Source: Candidatus Planktophila limnetica
Lineage (GTDB): Bacteria > Actinomycetota > Actinomycetes > Nanopelagicales > Nanopelagicaceae
Reading direction: 5' to 3'
DNA length: 64,000 bases
Assembly (NCBI RefSeq): GCF_002288365.1
Contig: NZ_CP016782.1
Coordinates: forward strand, 186,001-250,000
Under the pieces are notes generated by a model. The model did no database searches. It worked only from the letters and a program-made list of their open reading frames with translations, and was not told the DNA's origin. The translations under genes and the position numbers were made by a program. Shown here piece after piece: positions 39,392-50,348 of this stretch (within the stretch, counting starts at the first letter, position 1; every line of letters begins with the position of its first letter).

Positions 39392-40084
39392 ATGAATTAC
39401 ACAACTCAAGCAAGCGGATCGTCCATCAAGGGCGTTCTCGGTAAGAAGCTTGGAATGACACAGGTTTTTGATGCGAACAACAAAATGGTTCCAGTAACCG
39501 TTGTTGAAGCAGGACCATGCGTTGTTACACAGATTCGTACTCCTGAAAAAGATGGATATTCAGCAGTTCAAATCGCATACGGCGCAATTGATCCTAAGAA
39601 AGTTACAAAGCCATTAGCTGGTCACTTTGCAAAAGCTGGCGTAACACCACGTCGCAGTGTTGCTGAACTTCGCACACTCTCTGCTGGTAATTACACAGTT
39701 GGACAAGAACTCGGTGCAACTGTGTTTGCCGCCGGAGAAATTGTTGATGCAACAGGAACAAGCATTGGTAAAGGAACTGCTGGTGTAATGAAGCGCCACA
39801 ACTTCGGCGGTATTGGTGCATCACACGGTGTAGACCGTAAGCACCGCATGCCAGGTTCTATTGGTGCATGTTCAACACCAGGTCGCGTTTTCAAAGGTAT
39901 GCGCATGGCTGGTCGTATGGGTGGAGAGCGCGTTACAACGCAAAATCTTCTTGTGCACTCAGTTGATGCAGAGCGCAATTTGCTACTCATTAAGGGATCA
40001 GTTCCTGGTTCAGATGGCTCACTTGTATTTATTCGCTCAGCTGCAAAGCATGCAGTATTTGAGACAGTAAAGGCTGGTGCATAA
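39392..40084 (+). CDS. rplC: 50S ribosomal protein L3
   Basis: Large-subunit protein reaching toward the peptidyl transferase centre, 230 residues. The frame is open back to 39335 inside rpsJ, but ATG 39392 has AAGGAAAGGA upstream. The first 12 residues ([12 protein letters not shown]) extend the usual start at [14 protein letters not shown]. The RNA-contacting loop [13 protein letters not shown] and the [26 protein letters not shown] motif, with the glutamine-methylation region, are present. Confidence 0.97.
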   Translation: MNYTTQASGSSIKGVLGKKLGMTQVFDANNKMVPVTVVEAGPCVVTQIRTPEKDGYSAVQIAYGAIDPKKVTKPLAGHFAKAGVTPRRSVAELRTLSAGNYTVGQELGATVFAAGEIVDATGTSIGKGTAGVMKRHNFGGIGASHGVDRKHRMPGSIGACSTPGRVFKGMRMAGRMGGERVTTQNLLVHSVDAERNLLLIKGSVPGSDGSLVFIRSAAKHAVFETVKAGA

Positions 40085-40086
40085 CC

Positions 40087-40758
40087 ATGACACTATCTAT
40101 TGATGTAAAGAATTCATCTGGCGCAAAGGTTGGTTCTGTTGATCTTCCTGCAGACATCTTTGACGCACAGACAAATATTCCTTTGATCCACCAAGTTGTG
40201 ACCGCACAACTTGCTGCTGCACGCCAAGGTACTCAGAAGTCAAAGAACCGTGGTGAAGTAAGCGGTGGTGGTAAGAAGCCATTTAAGCAAAAGGGAACAG
40301 GTCGCGCTCGTCAGGGTTCTTCACGTTCACCTAACCAAATCGGTGGCGGTACTGCACACGCAGTTCGTCCACGTAAGTATTTCCAACGCACACCAAAGAA
40401 GATGATTGCTGCAGCACTTCGCGGCGTTCTCTCTGATCGTGCACGTAACTCACGTATTCACGTACTTGATTCAGTATCAAATGCAGCATCAACTAAGTCT
40501 GCAATTGCCGCTGTTCGCCAATTTAGTGATCGTAAGAATTTGCTTGTAGTTGTAGCTCGCACAGAAGATCTTGCTTGGCGTTCACTTCGTAACGCTGATG
40601 ACATGCACCTTCTTGTGCCTGATCAACTCAATGCATATGACGTACTAAAAAGCGATGACATTGTCTTCTCTGAAGCTGCGATGAAAGCTTTCCTCAACGG
40701 TCCTGCTAAAGGCAAGAGCGCAACAGCAGTTGCACGTGAAAGTGAGGTCTCAGCATGA
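40087..40758 (+). CDS. rplD: 50S ribosomal protein L4
   Basis: Lines the exit tunnel, 223 residues. The extended loop [21 protein letters not shown] is intact, with no macrolide-resistance change obvious, and is followed by [13 protein letters not shown]. In E. coli L4 represses the S10 operon; no matching leader was recognised here. It starts two bases after rplC stops and overlaps rplW by 4 bases. Confidence 0.97.
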   Translation: MTLSIDVKNSSGAKVGSVDLPADIFDAQTNIPLIHQVVTAQLAAARQGTQKSKNRGEVSGGGKKPFKQKGTGRARQGSSRSPNQIGGGTAHAVRPRKYFQRTPKKMIAAALRGVLSDRARNSRIHVLDSVSNAASTKSAIAAVRQFSDRKNLLVVVARTEDLAWRSLRNADDMHLLVPDQLNAYDVLKSDDIVFSEAAMKAFLNGPAKGKSATAVARESEVSA

Positions 40759-41048
40759 AAGAGCACCGCGAAGTACTTCTAGCACCTGTTGTCTCTGAAA
40801 AGAGTTATGGATTGCTTGATGAAAACAAGTACACATTTATTGTTGCTCCAGATTCCAACAAGACTGAAATCAAGATTGCAGTCGAGAAGGTATTTGGCGT
40901 AAAAGTTGTCAGCGTTAACACCATGAACCGTCAGGGCAAGAATAAGAAGACCCGTTTCGGTGATGGAAAGCGTAAAGACACTAAGCGCGCAATTGTGCAG
41001 GTAGCAGCTGGCGACCGTATCGACATCTTTGGAGGCCCAGTTTCGTAA
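40755..41048 (+). CDS. rplW: 50S ribosomal protein L23
   Basis: Tunnel-exit protein that docks SRP and trigger factor, 97 residues. It shows [42 protein letters not shown] and the basic loop [27 protein letters not shown] 40755 overlaps the rplD stop by 4 bases. Confidence 0.97.
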   Translation: MKEHREVLLAPVVSEKSYGLLDENKYTFIVAPDSNKTEIKIAVEKVFGVKVVSVNTMNRQGKNKKTRFGDGKRKDTKRAIVQVAAGDRIDIFGGPVS

Positions 41049-41088
41049 GGGCAACCTTATGAAACTAGGGATCTAGAAAAGGACCATC

Positions 41089-41922
41089 ATGGCACTTCGT
41101 AAATTAAAGCCAACGACCCCGGGTCAACGCGGCGCATCTGTTCCAGATTTCGCTGAATTAACTCGTTCGACTCCAGAGAAGTCACTCGTACGTCCAATTC
41201 ACTCAAAGGGTGGACGTAACGCATCAGGTCGCATCACCGTTCGCCACCAAGGTGGCGGTCACAAGCGTGCGTTCCGTCTAATCGATTTCATTCGTAATGA
41301 TAAAGATGGTGTGCCAGCAAAGGTCGCACACATTGAATACGATCCAAATCGCACAGCGCGTATTGCACTTCTTCACTATGCAGATGGAGAAAAGCGTTAC
41401 ATCATCGCGCCAAATAAACTTGAGCAAGGTGCAACAATTGAAAACGGTCCAAAGGCCGATATCAAACCTGGAAACAACTTGCCTCTTCGTAACATCCCAG
41501 TAGGTACTGTCGTTCACGCAATTGAACTTCGTCCAGGAGGCGGCGCAAAGATTGCTCGTTCAGCAGGTGCAAGTGTTCAACTCGTTGCTAAAGAAGGTGC
41601 GTACGCGCAACTTCGTATGCCATCAGGTGAAATTCGCAACGTTGATGTTCGCTGTCGTGCAACTGTTGGTGAAGTTGGAAACGCAGAACAATCCAACATC
41701 AACTACGGAAAAGCTGGACGTATGCGTTGGAAGGGCAAGCGCCCATCTGTTCGCGGTGTTGTTATGAACCCTGTTGATCACCCACACGGTGGTGGTGAAG
41801 GTAAGACTTCTGGTGGACGTCACCCAGTGACTCCATGGGGTCAACCTGAAGGCCGCACTCGTAAGAAGAAAGCATCAGATTCAATGATCGTCCGTCGTCG
41901 CAAGTCGAATAAGAAGCGGTAG
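41089..41922 (+). CDS. rplB: 50S ribosomal protein L2
   Basis: Essential for subunit joining and peptidyl transfer, 277 residues. The marks are [21 protein letters not shown], the SH3-like core, and the C-terminal [28 protein letters not shown] with the conserved functional histidine. AGAAAAGGA precedes ATG 41089. Confidence 0.98.
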   Translation: MALRKLKPTTPGQRGASVPDFAELTRSTPEKSLVRPIHSKGGRNASGRITVRHQGGGHKRAFRLIDFIRNDKDGVPAKVAHIEYDPNRTARIALLHYADGEKRYIIAPNKLEQGATIENGPKADIKPGNNLPLRNIPVGTVVHAIELRPGGGAKIARSAGASVQLVAKEGAYAQLRMPSGEIRNVDVRCRATVGEVGNAEQSNINYGKAGRMRWKGKRPSVRGVVMNPVDHPHGGGEGKTSGGRHPVTPWGQPEGRTRKKKASDSMIVRRRKSNKKR

Positions 41923-41930
41923 GAGCCCTA

Positions 41931-42215
41931 ATGCCACGTAGTTTAAAGAAGGGTCCATTCGTTGATGGACATCTACTCAAGAAAGTAGATGCTCAAAATT
42001 CAGCGAATACCAAGAACGTGATCAAGACATGGTCACGCCGCTCAATGATCATTCCTTCAATGATCGGACACACCATCGCTGTACACGATGGTCGCAAGCA
42101 CATTCCTGTATTCGTAACTGATGCAATGATCGGTCACAAGCTTGGTGAGTTCTCACCAACTCGTACTTTCCGTGGTCACATCAAGGGTGAAGATCGGAAG
42201 GCTACTCGTGCCTAA
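41931..42215 (+). CDS. rpsS: 30S ribosomal protein S19
   Basis: Head protein of 94 residues, with the family [19 protein letters not shown] start, [26 protein letters not shown] and [23 protein letters not shown] precedes ATG 41931. The stop overlaps the GTG start of rplV by 8 bases. Confidence 0.98.
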   Translation: MPRSLKKGPFVDGHLLKKVDAQNSANTKNVIKTWSRRSMIIPSMIGHTIAVHDGRKHIPVFVTDAMIGHKLGEFSPTRTFRGHIKGEDRKATRA

Positions 42216-42624
42216 TACAACTGATAAAGCTGTTACACCAGCGGCTCCAACGACACCTTCGGATGTGTTGATTGCTCGTGCAATTTTGCGCGACATTCGC
42301 CACACACCACAGAAGGCTCGTCGTATCGTCAATCTCATTCGTGGGCAACGCGCTGATGAAGCACTCTCAATTTTAAAGTTCGCACCACAAGCTGCAGGAC
42401 AAGATGTGTACACACTTCTTGCTTCCGCTATTGCTAACGCAAAGCAGAAGAACCCAGCAATTCGTGATGCATCTGAACTCTGGGTCGTTGAAGCACTAGT
42501 TGATGAGGGACGCACAATGAAGCGTTTTCGTCCACGTGCTCAAGGTCGCGGTTTCAGAATTCTTAAGCGAAGCAGCCACATTTCAGTTGCTGTTTCAGAT
42601 AACAAGAAGGGAGCGACCAAGTAA
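42208..42624 (+). CDS. rplV: 50S ribosomal protein L22
   Basis: Tunnel protein of 138 residues with a beta-hairpin that reaches the constriction ([17 protein letters not shown]). It also shows [22 protein letters not shown]. The frame opens at 42142 inside rpsS, but GTG 42208, overlapping the S19 stop, fits the family; the first 20 residues ([17 protein letters not shown]) are a lineage extension. Its TAA shares a base with rpsC. Confidence 0.95.
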   Translation: MPNTTDKAVTPAAPTTPSDVLIARAILRDIRHTPQKARRIVNLIRGQRADEALSILKFAPQAAGQDVYTLLASAIANAKQKNPAIRDASELWVVEALVDEGRTMKRFRPRAQGRGFRILKRSSHISVAVSDNKKGATK

Positions 42625-43442
42625 TGGGTCAAAAAGTAAACCCACACGGCTTCCGTCTTGGAATTACCACTGAGTTCAAATCACGTTGGTATGCAGACAA
42701 GTTGTACAAGGATTATGTAAAAGAGGACGTTGAAATTCGTCGTCTTATGCAAAAGGGCATGGAGCGCGCAGGCGTTTCACGCATCGAAATCGAGCGCACA
42801 CGCGATCGTGTTCGTATCGACCTTTACACAGCGCGTCCAGGAATTGTTATTGGTCGTCGCGGACAAGAAGCAGATCTTCTTCGTCAACGTCTTGAGAAGT
42901 TAACTGGCAAGCAAGTTCAGTTAAACATTCTTGAAGTTAAAAACCCTGAAATTGATGCACAACTTGTTGCACAAGGAATTGCAGAGCAGTTAGCTGCTCG
43001 TGTTTCTTTCCGTCGTGCAATGCGTAAGTCAATGCAGACAGCGATGAAAGCTGGAGCACAAGGTATTCGTGTTCAGTGCGGTGGACGTCTTGGTGGAGCA
43101 GAAATGTCTCGCTCAGAGTTCTATCGTGAAGGCCGCGTTCCTTTGCACACACTTCGTGCAGATATTGATTACGGTTTCTACGAAGCGCACACAACATTTG
43201 GTCGTCTTGGCGTAAAGGTCTGGATCTACAAGGGTGAAGTAATTCAATCTCGTACAGAACGCGCTGCTGAAGCACTTGCTGCAGCGCGCGCTCCAAAACC
43301 AGAGCGTCGCGGACCTCGCACCCCACGTGCACCACGCGGTGAAGTAACACGTTCTAATGTCAACGATGCAGCTCCTGTTTCAGATTCAGCAGTTGCAACT
43401 CTTGAAGCACCAGTTGCTGGTAGCGAAGGAGGCGAGGCATAA
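42624..43442 (+). CDS. rpsC: 30S ribosomal protein S3
   Basis: Forms part of the mRNA entry tunnel and its helicase activity, 272 residues. The KH domain carries [22 protein letters not shown], and the C-terminal domain [34 protein letters not shown] long Ala/Pro-rich tail of about 55 residues follows, as in many Actinobacteria. ATG 42624 overlaps the rplV stop. Confidence 0.98.
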   Translation: MGQKVNPHGFRLGITTEFKSRWYADKLYKDYVKEDVEIRRLMQKGMERAGVSRIEIERTRDRVRIDLYTARPGIVIGRRGQEADLLRQRLEKLTGKQVQLNILEVKNPEIDAQLVAQGIAEQLAARVSFRRAMRKSMQTAMKAGAQGIRVQCGGRLGGAEMSRSEFYREGRVPLHTLRADIDYGFYEAHTTFGRLGVKVWIYKGEVIQSRTERAAEALAAARAPKPERRGPRTPRAPRGEVTRSNVNDAAPVSDSAVATLEAPVAGSEGGEA

Positions 43443-43856
43443 ATGTTAATTCCACGTCGCGTTAAGCACCGTAAGCAGCACCACCCTTCACGTAAGGGAC
43501 CTGCAAAGGGCGGAACAGTTGTTGCCTTTGGTGACTACGGTATTCAAGCACTTGCACCTGCTTACGTAACAAACCGTCAGATTGAAGCAGCACGTATTGC
43601 TATGACTCGTTACATCAAGCGTGGTGGAAAGGTATGGATCAATATTTATCCAGACCGTCCACTAACAAAGAAGCCTGCTGAAACTCGTATGGGTTCCGGT
43701 AAGGGATCTCCTGAATGGTGGATCGCAAACGTAAAGCCAGGGCGCATTATGTTTGAAATTTCTGGTGTTACAGAAGCAATCGCTAATGAAGCTATGCGTC
43801 TTGCTATTCACAAGCTTCCAATGAAGTGTCGTGTTGTTCGTCGTGAGGAGGCATAA
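43443..43856 (+). CDS. rplP: 50S ribosomal protein L16
   Basis: Organises the A-site side of the peptidyl transferase centre, 137 residues. It shows [51 protein letters not shown], and [24 protein letters not shown]. It begins directly after the rpsC stop and is followed immediately by rpmC. Confidence 0.98.
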   Translation: MLIPRRVKHRKQHHPSRKGPAKGGTVVAFGDYGIQALAPAYVTNRQIEAARIAMTRYIKRGGKVWINIYPDRPLTKKPAETRMGSGKGSPEWWIANVKPGRIMFEISGVTEAIANEAMRLAIHKLPMKCRVVRREEA

Positions 43857-44075
43857 ATGGCTACTACAAATACAAATGAAGTATTACGCCAATTATCAGC
43901 AGATGAGTTAAGTGCGAAGTTGCGTGAAGCAAAGGAAGAACTTTTCAACCTTCGTTTCCAAGCAGCGACAGGACAACTCGAAAGCCATGGCCGACTCGGC
44001 GCGGTACGCAAAGAGATCGCTCGCATCTACACGATCGTTCGCGAACGTGAACTAGGAATCGGAGGCGCAGCATGA
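43857..44075 (+). CDS. rpmC: 50S ribosomal protein L29
   Basis: Small helical hairpin protein at the tunnel exit, 72 residues. The family pattern [47 protein letters not shown] is clear. ATG 43857 starts right after the rplP stop with GAGGAGG as ribosome binding site. It overlaps rpsQ by 4 bases. Confidence 0.97.
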   Translation: MATTNTNEVLRQLSADELSAKLREAKEELFNLRFQAATGQLESHGRLGAVRKEIARIYTIVRERELGIGGAA

Positions 44076-44341
44076 GCGCAGTAAAAGACGATCGCGGTTC
44101 ACGTAAGACTCGCGAAGGAATTGTTGTTAGCGACAAGATGGATAAGACCATCTCTGTTGAAGTTTCAGATCGTGTTAAGCACGGTCTGTATTCAAAAGTT
44201 ATGAGCCGTTCAAGCAAACTGAAGGCACATGATGAGAAGAATGAAGCTGGTCTCGGTGATCGCGTATTGATCATGGAAACTCGCCCAATTTCTTCAACTA
44301 AGCGCTGGCGTTTAGTTCAAATTATCGAGAAAGCTAAGTAG
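44072..44341 (+). CDS. rpsQ: 30S ribosomal protein S17
   Basis: OB-fold primary 16S binding protein, 89 residues. It shows [32 protein letters not shown] and [23 protein letters not shown]. Overlaps the rpmC stop by 4 bases. Confidence 0.97.
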   Translation: MSAVKDDRGSRKTREGIVVSDKMDKTISVEVSDRVKHGLYSKVMSRSSKLKAHDEKNEAGLGDRVLIMETRPISSTKRWRLVQIIEKAK

Positions 44342-44350
44342 GAGGAAAAA

Positions 44351-44719
44351 ATGATTCAACAAGAGTCGCGCCTTCGCGTGGCGGATAACACTGGAGCTAA
44401 AGAGCTTCTCTGTATTCGCGTACTCGGTGGCTCCTCCCGACGTTATGCCGGTATCGGAGACATCATCGTCTGTTCCGTTAAGGATGCAATTCCTGGCGGA
44501 CAAGTAAAGAAGGGTGAAGTCGTTAAGGCTGTCATCGTTCGTACAGTTAAGGAACGTCGTCGTCCAGATGGTTCTTACATCAAATTTGATGAGAACGCAG
44601 CAGTAATTTTGAAAGCAGATGGCGAACCACGCGGAACTCGTATCTTCGGACCGGTTGCACGTGAACTTCGCGATAAGCGCTTCATGAAAATTATTTCCCT
44701 TGCTCCGGAGGTGTTATAA
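44351..44719 (+). CDS. rplN: 50S ribosomal protein L14
   Basis: Intersubunit bridge protein of 122 residues, the strict family length. It begins [28 protein letters not shown] and ends [19 protein letters not shown] precedes ATG 44351. Confidence 0.98.
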   Translation: MIQQESRLRVADNTGAKELLCIRVLGGSSRRYAGIGDIIVCSVKDAIPGGQVKKGEVVKAVIVRTVKERRRPDGSYIKFDENAAVILKADGEPRGTRIFGPVARELRDKRFMKIISLAPEVL

Positions 44720-44722
44720 AAA

Positions 44723-45034
44723 ATGGCAAAGATTAAGAAATCTGACTCTGTTTTGGTAATCGCCGGAAAAGATAAGGGCGTTACAGGAAAAGTTATCGAT
44801 GTACTCGGTGACCGCATCCTCGTTGAAGGTGTTGCTCGCGTAAAGCGTCACACAAAAGAGCAGACTGGTGAGCGCGGCGTAAAAGTTGGCGGAATCATCA
44901 CTGTTGAATCTTCAATTCACATTTCAAATGTCATGGTTGTTGATGCAGATGGCAAGGCATCACGCCTTGGCTCTCGCAAGAACGATGACGGCAAAAATGT
45001 ACGCATCTCGCGTCGTACCGGAAAGGACATCTAA
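44723..45034 (+). CDS. rplX: 50S ribosomal protein L24
   Basis: Assembly initiator protein of 103 residues with a KOW motif in [19 protein letters not shown] and the [14 protein letters not shown] segment. ATG 44723 lies three bases after the rplN stop. The TAA shares a base with the rplE ATG. Confidence 0.97.
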   Translation: MAKIKKSDSVLVIAGKDKGVTGKVIDVLGDRILVEGVARVKRHTKEQTGERGVKVGGIITVESSIHISNVMVVDADGKASRLGSRKNDDGKNVRISRRTGKDI

Positions 45035-45591
45035 TGTCGACGACACTTGATGTACGTCTAAAGTCTCGCTATCGCAGTGAAATTGCGCCAGCATTAAAAG
45101 CACAATTCGGTTTCAAAAACCCTATGCAGATCCCAACACTCGTAAAGATTGTTGTGAACATGGGTGTTGGTGACGCTGCTCGTGACTCAAAGCTCATCGA
45201 AGGCGCAGTACGCGACTTAACAATTATTACTGGCCAAAAGCCACAAGTAACTAAGTCACGTAAATCAATCGCACAATTTAAGTTGCGTGAAGGCCAGCCA
45301 ATCGGCGCCCACGTAACAATTCGTGGCGATCGTATGTGGGAGTTTGCAGATCGTCTGCTTTCAATCTCTCTTCCACGTATCCGCGACTTCCGTGGTCTTT
45401 CACCAAAACAATTTGATGGCAAGGGAAATTACACATTCGGTCTTACCGAACAAGTTGTATTCCCTGAAATCGAACAAGACAAAGTTGATCGTCCGCGCGG
45501 TATGGACATCACCATTGTTACTACAGCTAAAAACGATGACGAAGGTCGTGCACTTCTTAAAGCGCTCGGTTTTCCATTCAGGGAGGCATAA
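45034..45591 (+). CDS. rplE: 50S ribosomal protein L5
   Basis: Binds 5S rRNA and contacts the P-site tRNA, 185 residues. It shows [60 protein letters not shown] and [17 protein letters not shown]. Overlaps rplX by one base. Confidence 0.98.
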   Translation: MSTTLDVRLKSRYRSEIAPALKAQFGFKNPMQIPTLVKIVVNMGVGDAARDSKLIEGAVRDLTIITGQKPQVTKSRKSIAQFKLREGQPIGAHVTIRGDRMWEFADRLLSISLPRIRDFRGLSPKQFDGKGNYTFGLTEQVVFPEIEQDKVDRPRGMDITIVTTAKNDDEGRALLKALGFPFREA

Positions 45592-45594
45592 GAG

Positions 45595-45780
45595 ATGGCA
45601 AAGACATCGCTGAAGGTAAAAGCAGCTCGCAAACCTAAATTTAAGGTGCGCGGCTATACCCGTTGCCAGCGCTGTGGTCGTCCACACGCTGTCTACCAAA
45701 AGTTCGGCATCTGCCGTATCTGCTTCCGCGAAATGGCACACCGCGGTGAACTTCCTGGCATCACAAAAGCTAGCTGGTAA
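45595..45780 (+). CDS. rpsZ: 30S ribosomal protein S14, zinc-binding (type Z)
   Basis: Sixty-one residues. The short zinc form is shown by CQRCGRPH and [16 protein letters not shown], giving a CxxC-CxxC site; the zinc-free S14 would be about 101 residues. GGGAGG precedes ATG 45595. The 75 bases to rpsH contain only a small GGCC-ACA-GGCC-like hairpin and the Shine-Dalgarno. Confidence 0.97.
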   Translation: MAKTSLKVKAARKPKFKVRGYTRCQRCGRPHAVYQKFGICRICFREMAHRGELPGITKASW

Positions 45781-45855
45781 TTTTTTAATCCAACAACTAC
45801 GAAGTAGGTCCATTAGATAAATGGAAACCAATTCGAGAAAGGCCACAGGCCACGT

Positions 45856-46260
45856 ATGACAATGACAGATCCGATCGCAGACATGTTGGCACGTCTGCGC
45901 AACGCGAACTCTGCCTACCACGATGCGGTTTCAATGCCGTCATCATCGGTAAAGGTTCGTATCGCAGCAATCCTTCAAGAAGAGGGTTTTATTGCTGGAT
46001 ATCGCGTTGATTCAAATGCAAATGGCGTAGGCAAGACATTAGTTCTTGACCTTAAGTTCGGCACTAACCGCGAACGTTCAATCGCAGGTCTTCGCCGAGT
46101 TTCAAAGCCAGGACTTCGCGTATACGCAAAGTCAACTGCACTTCCAAAAGTTCTTGGGGGTCTGGGCGTTGCAATCATCTCAACATCATCAGGTTTGTTA
46201 ACTGATAAGCAAGCTAACAAGAAGGGCGTAGGCGGAGAAGTTCTCGCTTACGTATGGTAA
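45856..46260 (+). CDS. rpsH: 30S ribosomal protein S8
   Basis: Central-domain assembly protein of 134 residues that also represses the spc operon in E. coli. It shows [21 protein letters not shown], the FIAGYRV segment, and the RNA-binding [36 protein letters not shown] ending. ATG 45856 and ATG 45862 (two codons later) are both possible starts. Confidence 0.97.
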   Translation: MTMTDPIADMLARLRNANSAYHDAVSMPSSSVKVRIAAILQEEGFIAGYRVDSNANGVGKTLVLDLKFGTNRERSIAGLRRVSKPGLRVYAKSTALPKVLGGLGVAIISTSSGLLTDKQANKKGVGGEVLAYVW

Positions 46261-46266
46261 TCACAG

Positions 46267-46806
46267 ATGTCACGTATTGGACGTATGCCAATTACCGTTC
46301 CTAGCGGTGTTGAAATAACAATTTCTGGTCAGAACGTTGCAGTGAAGGGACCTAAAGGTTCACTTGCACTAAACGTTGCTGAGCCAATTCGAGTCTCACA
46401 AGAGGGAAGCGTCATCACAGTGGCTCGCCCAAATGAAGAGCGCATTACTCGTTCACTTCACGGTCTATCTCGCACACTCGTTGCTAATTTGATTGAAGGC
46501 GTAACCAATGGTTACACACTCTCAATTGACATCGTTGGTGTTGGTTACCGCGTTGCTGAAAAGGGTAAAGATCTTGAGTTCCAACTCGGTTACAGCCACG
46601 TAATTAATTTCCCTGCACCAGCAGGAATTACATTCAAGGTTGAATCACCAACAAAGTTGTTTATCTCAGGAATTGATAAGCAGCAGGTTGGCGAAACTGC
46701 CGCAAAGATTAAAAAGCTTCGCAAGGCTGATCCTTACAAGGGCAAGGGCTTGCGACTCACAGGCGAAGTTGTTCGCCGTAAGCAAGGAAAGACAGGTAAG
46801 AAGTAA
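46267..46806 (+). CDS. rplF: 50S ribosomal protein L6
   Basis: Two-domain protein near the sarcin-ricin loop, 179 residues. It begins [17 protein letters not shown] and ends with the family [25 protein letters not shown]. Its TAA shares a base with rplR. Confidence 0.98.
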   Translation: MSRIGRMPITVPSGVEITISGQNVAVKGPKGSLALNVAEPIRVSQEGSVITVARPNEERITRSLHGLSRTLVANLIEGVTNGYTLSIDIVGVGYRVAEKGKDLEFQLGYSHVINFPAPAGITFKVESPTKLFISGIDKQQVGETAAKIKKLRKADPYKGKGLRLTGEVVRRKQGKTGKK

Positions 46807-47183
46807 TGGCTATCGGTGTAAAGGTCCGTAAAGGTTCGGCAACAAATGCTCGCGCCCGTCGTCACTTCCGAGTGCGCAAGAAGGTCTCCGGAACTTCTGC
46901 TCGCCCACGTCTAGTTGTGTCTCGCTCTGCTCGTCACTTATTCGTGCAGATCGTTGATGACTCAACTGCAAAAACTCTTGCTTATGCATCAACCATGGAA
47001 GCAGATCTTCGCAACGACAAAGGTGATAAGACTTCAAAGTCTCGCCAAGTTGGTGTGTTAATTGCTAAGCGTGGAAAAGAAGCAGGCGTTTCTACCGTTG
47101 TCTTTGACCGCGGTGGCAATAAATATCACGGTCGTATCGCAGCTCTTGCAGATAGTGCACGAGAGAATGGATTGGAGTTCTAA
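46806..47183 (+). CDS. rplR: 50S ribosomal protein L18
   Basis: 5S rRNA-binding protein of 125 residues, with [35 protein letters not shown] and the terminal [18 protein letters not shown]. Overlaps both neighbours by one base (TAATG junctions). Confidence 0.98.
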   Translation: MAIGVKVRKGSATNARARRHFRVRKKVSGTSARPRLVVSRSARHLFVQIVDDSTAKTLAYASTMEADLRNDKGDKTSKSRQVGVLIAKRGKEAGVSTVVFDRGGNKYHGRIAALADSARENGLEF

Positions 47184-47800
47184 TGGCTATTGATCCAACC
47201 TCAGCACCATCAACTGGTGGTAATGCACCAGGTAAAGGTGGTCGCGAACGTCGTGAACGTCGTGATGATCGTCAACAAGAGAAGAGCCCATACACAGAGC
47301 GCGTGGTTTTCATTAACCGCGTATCTAAAGTTGTAAAGGGTGGTCGTCGCTTCTCATTCACAGCACTAGTTGTTGTGGGAGATCAGAACGGAACTGTCGG
47401 AATTGGTTATGGAAAATCTAAGGAAGTTCCACAAGCCATTGCTAAGGCAGTAGAAGAAGCAAAGAAATCTTTTTTCGTTGTTCCTCGTATTCAAGGAACA
47501 GTTCCTCACCCAGTTCAAGGTGAAACTGCAGCAGGCGTTGTTCTACTTCGCCCAGCTAGCCCAGGTACCGGAGTTATTGCCGGTGGCCCAGTGCGTGCGG
47601 TACTTGAATGTGCAGGAATCACTGACGTTCTTACAAAATCACTCGGATCAAATAACGCAATCAACATGGTTCACGCAACCGTTGCTGCGCTAAAGATGCT
47701 TGAGTCACCAGCAGCAATTGCTGCCCGTCGTGGTCGTCCGCTCGAAGATGTTGCACCAGCTGCAATTATTCGTGCATCACAGATAACAGTAGGTGCCTAA
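47183..47800 (+). CDS. rpsE: 30S ribosomal protein S5
   Basis: Small-subunit accuracy protein of 205 residues. A disordered N-terminal extension of about 35 residues (Gly/Arg-rich) precedes the dsRBD-like core [29 protein letters not shown]. The C-terminal domain has [30 protein letters not shown]. Overlaps rplR and rpmD by one base each. Confidence 0.98.
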   Translation: MAIDPTSAPSTGGNAPGKGGRERRERRDDRQQEKSPYTERVVFINRVSKVVKGGRRFSFTALVVVGDQNGTVGIGYGKSKEVPQAIAKAVEEAKKSFFVVPRIQGTVPHPVQGETAAGVVLLRPASPGTGVIAGGPVRAVLECAGITDVLTKSLGSNNAINMVHATVAALKMLESPAAIAARRGRPLEDVAPAAIIRASQITVGA

Positions 47801-47982
47801 TGCCACGTTTGAAAGTTACTCAAGTACGTTCAAAGGTTGGCAATAAGCCAGAACTTCGCGAAACACTTCGCTCTCTTGGACTTAAGAGAATTAACGATGT
47901 TGTTGTCAAAGAAGATCGTCCAGAAATTCGTGGCATGGTTTACGCCGTTCGCCACTTGATCAAGGTTGAGGAGGTTGAATAA
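47800..47982 (+). CDS. rpmD: 50S ribosomal protein L30
   Basis: Sixty residues, with the family [30 protein letters not shown] and [17 protein letters not shown]. It lies between S5 and L15 as usual and overlaps rpsE by one base. Confidence 0.97.
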   Translation: MPRLKVTQVRSKVGNKPELRETLRSLGLKRINDVVVKEDRPEIRGMVYAVRHLIKVEEVE

Positions 47983-47984
47983 AG

Positions 47985-48425
47985 ATGACACTAAAACTTC
48001 ATCATCTTCGTCCAGCCCCTGGTGCTAAGAAAGCTAAGACTCGTAAGGGTCGCGGTGAAGCATCAAAGGGTAAGACTGCTGGTCGTGGTGGCAAGGGAAC
48101 TCGCGCCCGTAACCAGGTTCGTGCAGGTTTCGAAGGTGGACAACTACCTTTGGTAATGCGCTTACCTAAGTTGCGCGGATTTAAAAACCCAGCACGCGTT
48201 GAATACCAAGCTGTCAATGTTTCTACAATTAATGCTCTCTATCCAAAGGGTGGAGATGTATCAGTTGCAGATCTCATTGCAAAGGGTGCAGTTCGCGACA
48301 GCCTTCCTGTAAAGGTTCTAGGCAATGGCGAAATTTCAGTCAAAGTAAATGTGATCGCACATGGATTCTCTGGTTCAGCAATTGAAAAGATTGCTGCAGC
48401 AGGCGGATCTACTAAGACTCTGTAA
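47985..48425 (+). CDS. rplO: 50S ribosomal protein L15
   Basis: Late assembly protein of 146 residues. It has the Gly/Arg/Lys-rich N-terminal tail ([21 protein letters not shown]), [18 protein letters not shown] and the C-terminal [27 protein letters not shown] 47985 lies two bases after rpmD, with GAGGTTGAAT as ribosome binding region. Confidence 0.97.
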   Translation: MTLKLHHLRPAPGAKKAKTRKGRGEASKGKTAGRGGKGTRARNQVRAGFEGGQLPLVMRLPKLRGFKNPARVEYQAVNVSTINALYPKGGDVSVADLIAKGAVRDSLPVKVLGNGEISVKVNVIAHGFSGSAIEKIAAAGGSTKTL

Positions 48426-48475
48426 TTGAACTAGTAATTAAATTAGAGATTGATTAGGAAGAGGGAGAAAATCTG

Positions 48476-49771
48476 ATGCTTTCAGCATTCGGTATGGCCT
48501 TTAAGACCCCTGAACTACGAAAGAAGATTTTCTTCACTCTTTCAATCATGGCTCTATTTCGTTTTGGTTCTGTTGTTCCAACCCCAGGTGTTTCATACAC
48601 AAACGTTCAACAGTGCCTTACTCAGGTTCAATCTGGTGGGCTCTTTGGGTTGATTAACCTTTTCAGCGGTGGAGCGCTCTTGCAGTTATCTGTATTCGCA
48701 CTCGGCATCATGCCTTACATCACCAGCTCAATTATTATTCAACTCTTAACAGTTGTTATCCCTCGCTTTGAAGCACTTAAGGCTGAAGGACAATCTGGAA
48801 CAGCAAAACTTACTCAGTACACACGTTATTTAACTATCGGTCTTGCGATTTTGCAGTCAACTGGCTTGATTGCAGTTGCACGCACACCTGGTCGTTTAAT
48901 CTCTGGTTGCGATCTAGCAATCATTCCTGATACTTCATGGCAGCGAATTCTGACAATGATCTTTGTTATGACAGCTGGAACATCAGTAATCATGTGGCTT
49001 GGAGAATTAATCACAGATCGTGGTGTTGGTAACGGTATGTCCATCCTTATCTTCACATCTATTGCAGCTGGTTTCCCTGGAAACTTGTGGAGCATCAGAT
49101 TACAAAAGGGTCTATTTGCTTTCATCTTCGTAATTTCAGTGGGAATTTTGATTATTGCAGCCGTTGTTTTCGTGGAGCAAGCACAGCGACGTATTCCAGT
49201 TCAATACGCAAAGCGCATGGTTGGACGTCAAAGCTACGGTGGAACAAGTACGTATATTCCAATTAAGGTAAACCAAGCTGGCGTTATTCCAGTGATCTTT
49301 GCATCTTCACTTCTTTATATTCCATCGCTGGTCGTGAACTTCACCAATAGCCAGGCTGGTTGGGCTGTATGGATTAGCCGTAACTTTGTTACTGGCGATC
49401 ATCCAATTTATATTGCAACCTATGCCGCGCTTATTATTTTCTTCACATACTTCTATGTGGCAATCACATTTAATCCAGATGAGGTTGCAGATAATATGAA
49501 GAAGTACGGTGGTTTCGTTCCTGGAATCCGTGCAGGCCGTCCAACATCTGAATATTTACAATATGTTCTTTCACGTATTACTGCCCCAGGTTCACTTTAC
49601 TTAGCACTTGTTGCAGTAATTCCAATCGGTGCTCTTATTCTCTTTGGTGCAACACAGAACTTCCCATTCGGAGGTACTGCGATCTTGATCGTGGTCGGTG
49701 TTGGTTTAGATACTGCAAAGCAGATTGAAAGCCAGTTGCAGCAACGTTCATATGAGGGGTTCTTGCGCTAA
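48476..49771 (+). CDS. secY: Preprotein translocase subunit SecY
   Basis: Central channel of the Sec translocon, 431 residues with ten membrane spans. It shows FRFGSVVPTPGV in span 1, the plug region FSGGALLQLSVFALGIMPYITSSIIIQLL, GVGNGMSILIF, the cytoplasmic loop RRIPVQYAKRMVGRQ, VNQAGVIPVIFASSLL and the C-terminal IESQLQQRSYEGFLR. GAAGAGGGAG precedes ATG 48476. The TAA shares a base with adk. Confidence 0.98.
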   Translation: MLSAFGMAFKTPELRKKIFFTLSIMALFRFGSVVPTPGVSYTNVQQCLTQVQSGGLFGLINLFSGGALLQLSVFALGIMPYITSSIIIQLLTVVIPRFEALKAEGQSGTAKLTQYTRYLTIGLAILQSTGLIAVARTPGRLISGCDLAIIPDTSWQRILTMIFVMTAGTSVIMWLGELITDRGVGNGMSILIFTSIAAGFPGNLWSIRLQKGLFAFIFVISVGILIIAAVVFVEQAQRRIPVQYAKRMVGRQSYGGTSTYIPIKVNQAGVIPVIFASSLLYIPSLVVNFTNSQAGWAVWISRNFVTGDHPIYIATYAALIIFFTYFYVAITFNPDEVADNMKKYGGFVPGIRAGRPTSEYLQYVLSRITAPGSLYLALVAVIPIGALILFGATQNFPFGGTAILIVVGVGLDTAKQIESQLQQRSYEGFLR

Positions 49772-50337
49772 TGCGTTTAGTCCTGGTTGGACCACCAGGT
49801 GCGGGTAAAGGTACGCAGGCACAATTCCTCTCCAAGCACTACTTAATTCCACATATTTCAACGGGCGATATTTTTCGTGCCAATTTAAAAGCTGGCACAC
49901 CACTGGGCGTAGAAGCGCAAAAATTTATGGATGCTGGCGAATTAGTTCCAGATTCAGTAACAAATGAAATGGTTAAAGATCGCCTGACACATGCCGACAC
50001 AGCAAATGGGTTTTTACTAGATGGTTTTCCAAGAAATGTGGCACAAGCACAAGTACTTTCAATTATTTTGACGGAAAAGAAGACACCGCTAGATGCTGTC
50101 CTTGAACTTAAAATCGATGATTCAGAGATTGTTGCGCGTTTGAATAATCGCAGAAGTGTTGAATCTCGAGCCGATGATGCCGAGGAAGTAATTGTTCATC
50201 GCCTGAATGTCTATCACGAGCAGACAGCGCCGATTATTGATTATTACCGCACCGAAGGATCACTGATCACAATTAGTGCAACGGGCGCAGTTGATGAAAT
50301 TACAACACGCGCCATCACTGCTCTCGGCAACAAATAA
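49771..50337 (+). CDS. adk: Adenylate kinase
   Basis: Converts ATP plus AMP to two ADP. The 188 residues carry the P-loop GPPGAGKGTQA at 7-17, the AMP-binding STGDIFRANLKAGTPLG and GFLLDGFPRNVAQA. The LID region is the short form, without the zinc-finger insertion, as in other Actinobacteria. ATG 49771 overlaps the secY stop by one base. Confidence 0.97.
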   Translation: MRLVLVGPPGAGKGTQAQFLSKHYLIPHISTGDIFRANLKAGTPLGVEAQKFMDAGELVPDSVTNEMVKDRLTHADTANGFLLDGFPRNVAQAQVLSIILTEKKTPLDAVLELKIDDSEIVARLNNRRSVESRADDAEEVIVHRLNVYHEQTAPIIDYYRTEGSLITISATGAVDEITTRAITALGNK

Positions 50338-50348
50338 GTAGTACGCAC

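Noticed and set aside
42937-43350. 137-codon minus-strand open frame inside rpsC
   Set aside because: Composition is Leu/His/Gln-rich as expected from an antisense shadow of Arg/Glu-rich coding sequence; there is no start signal.
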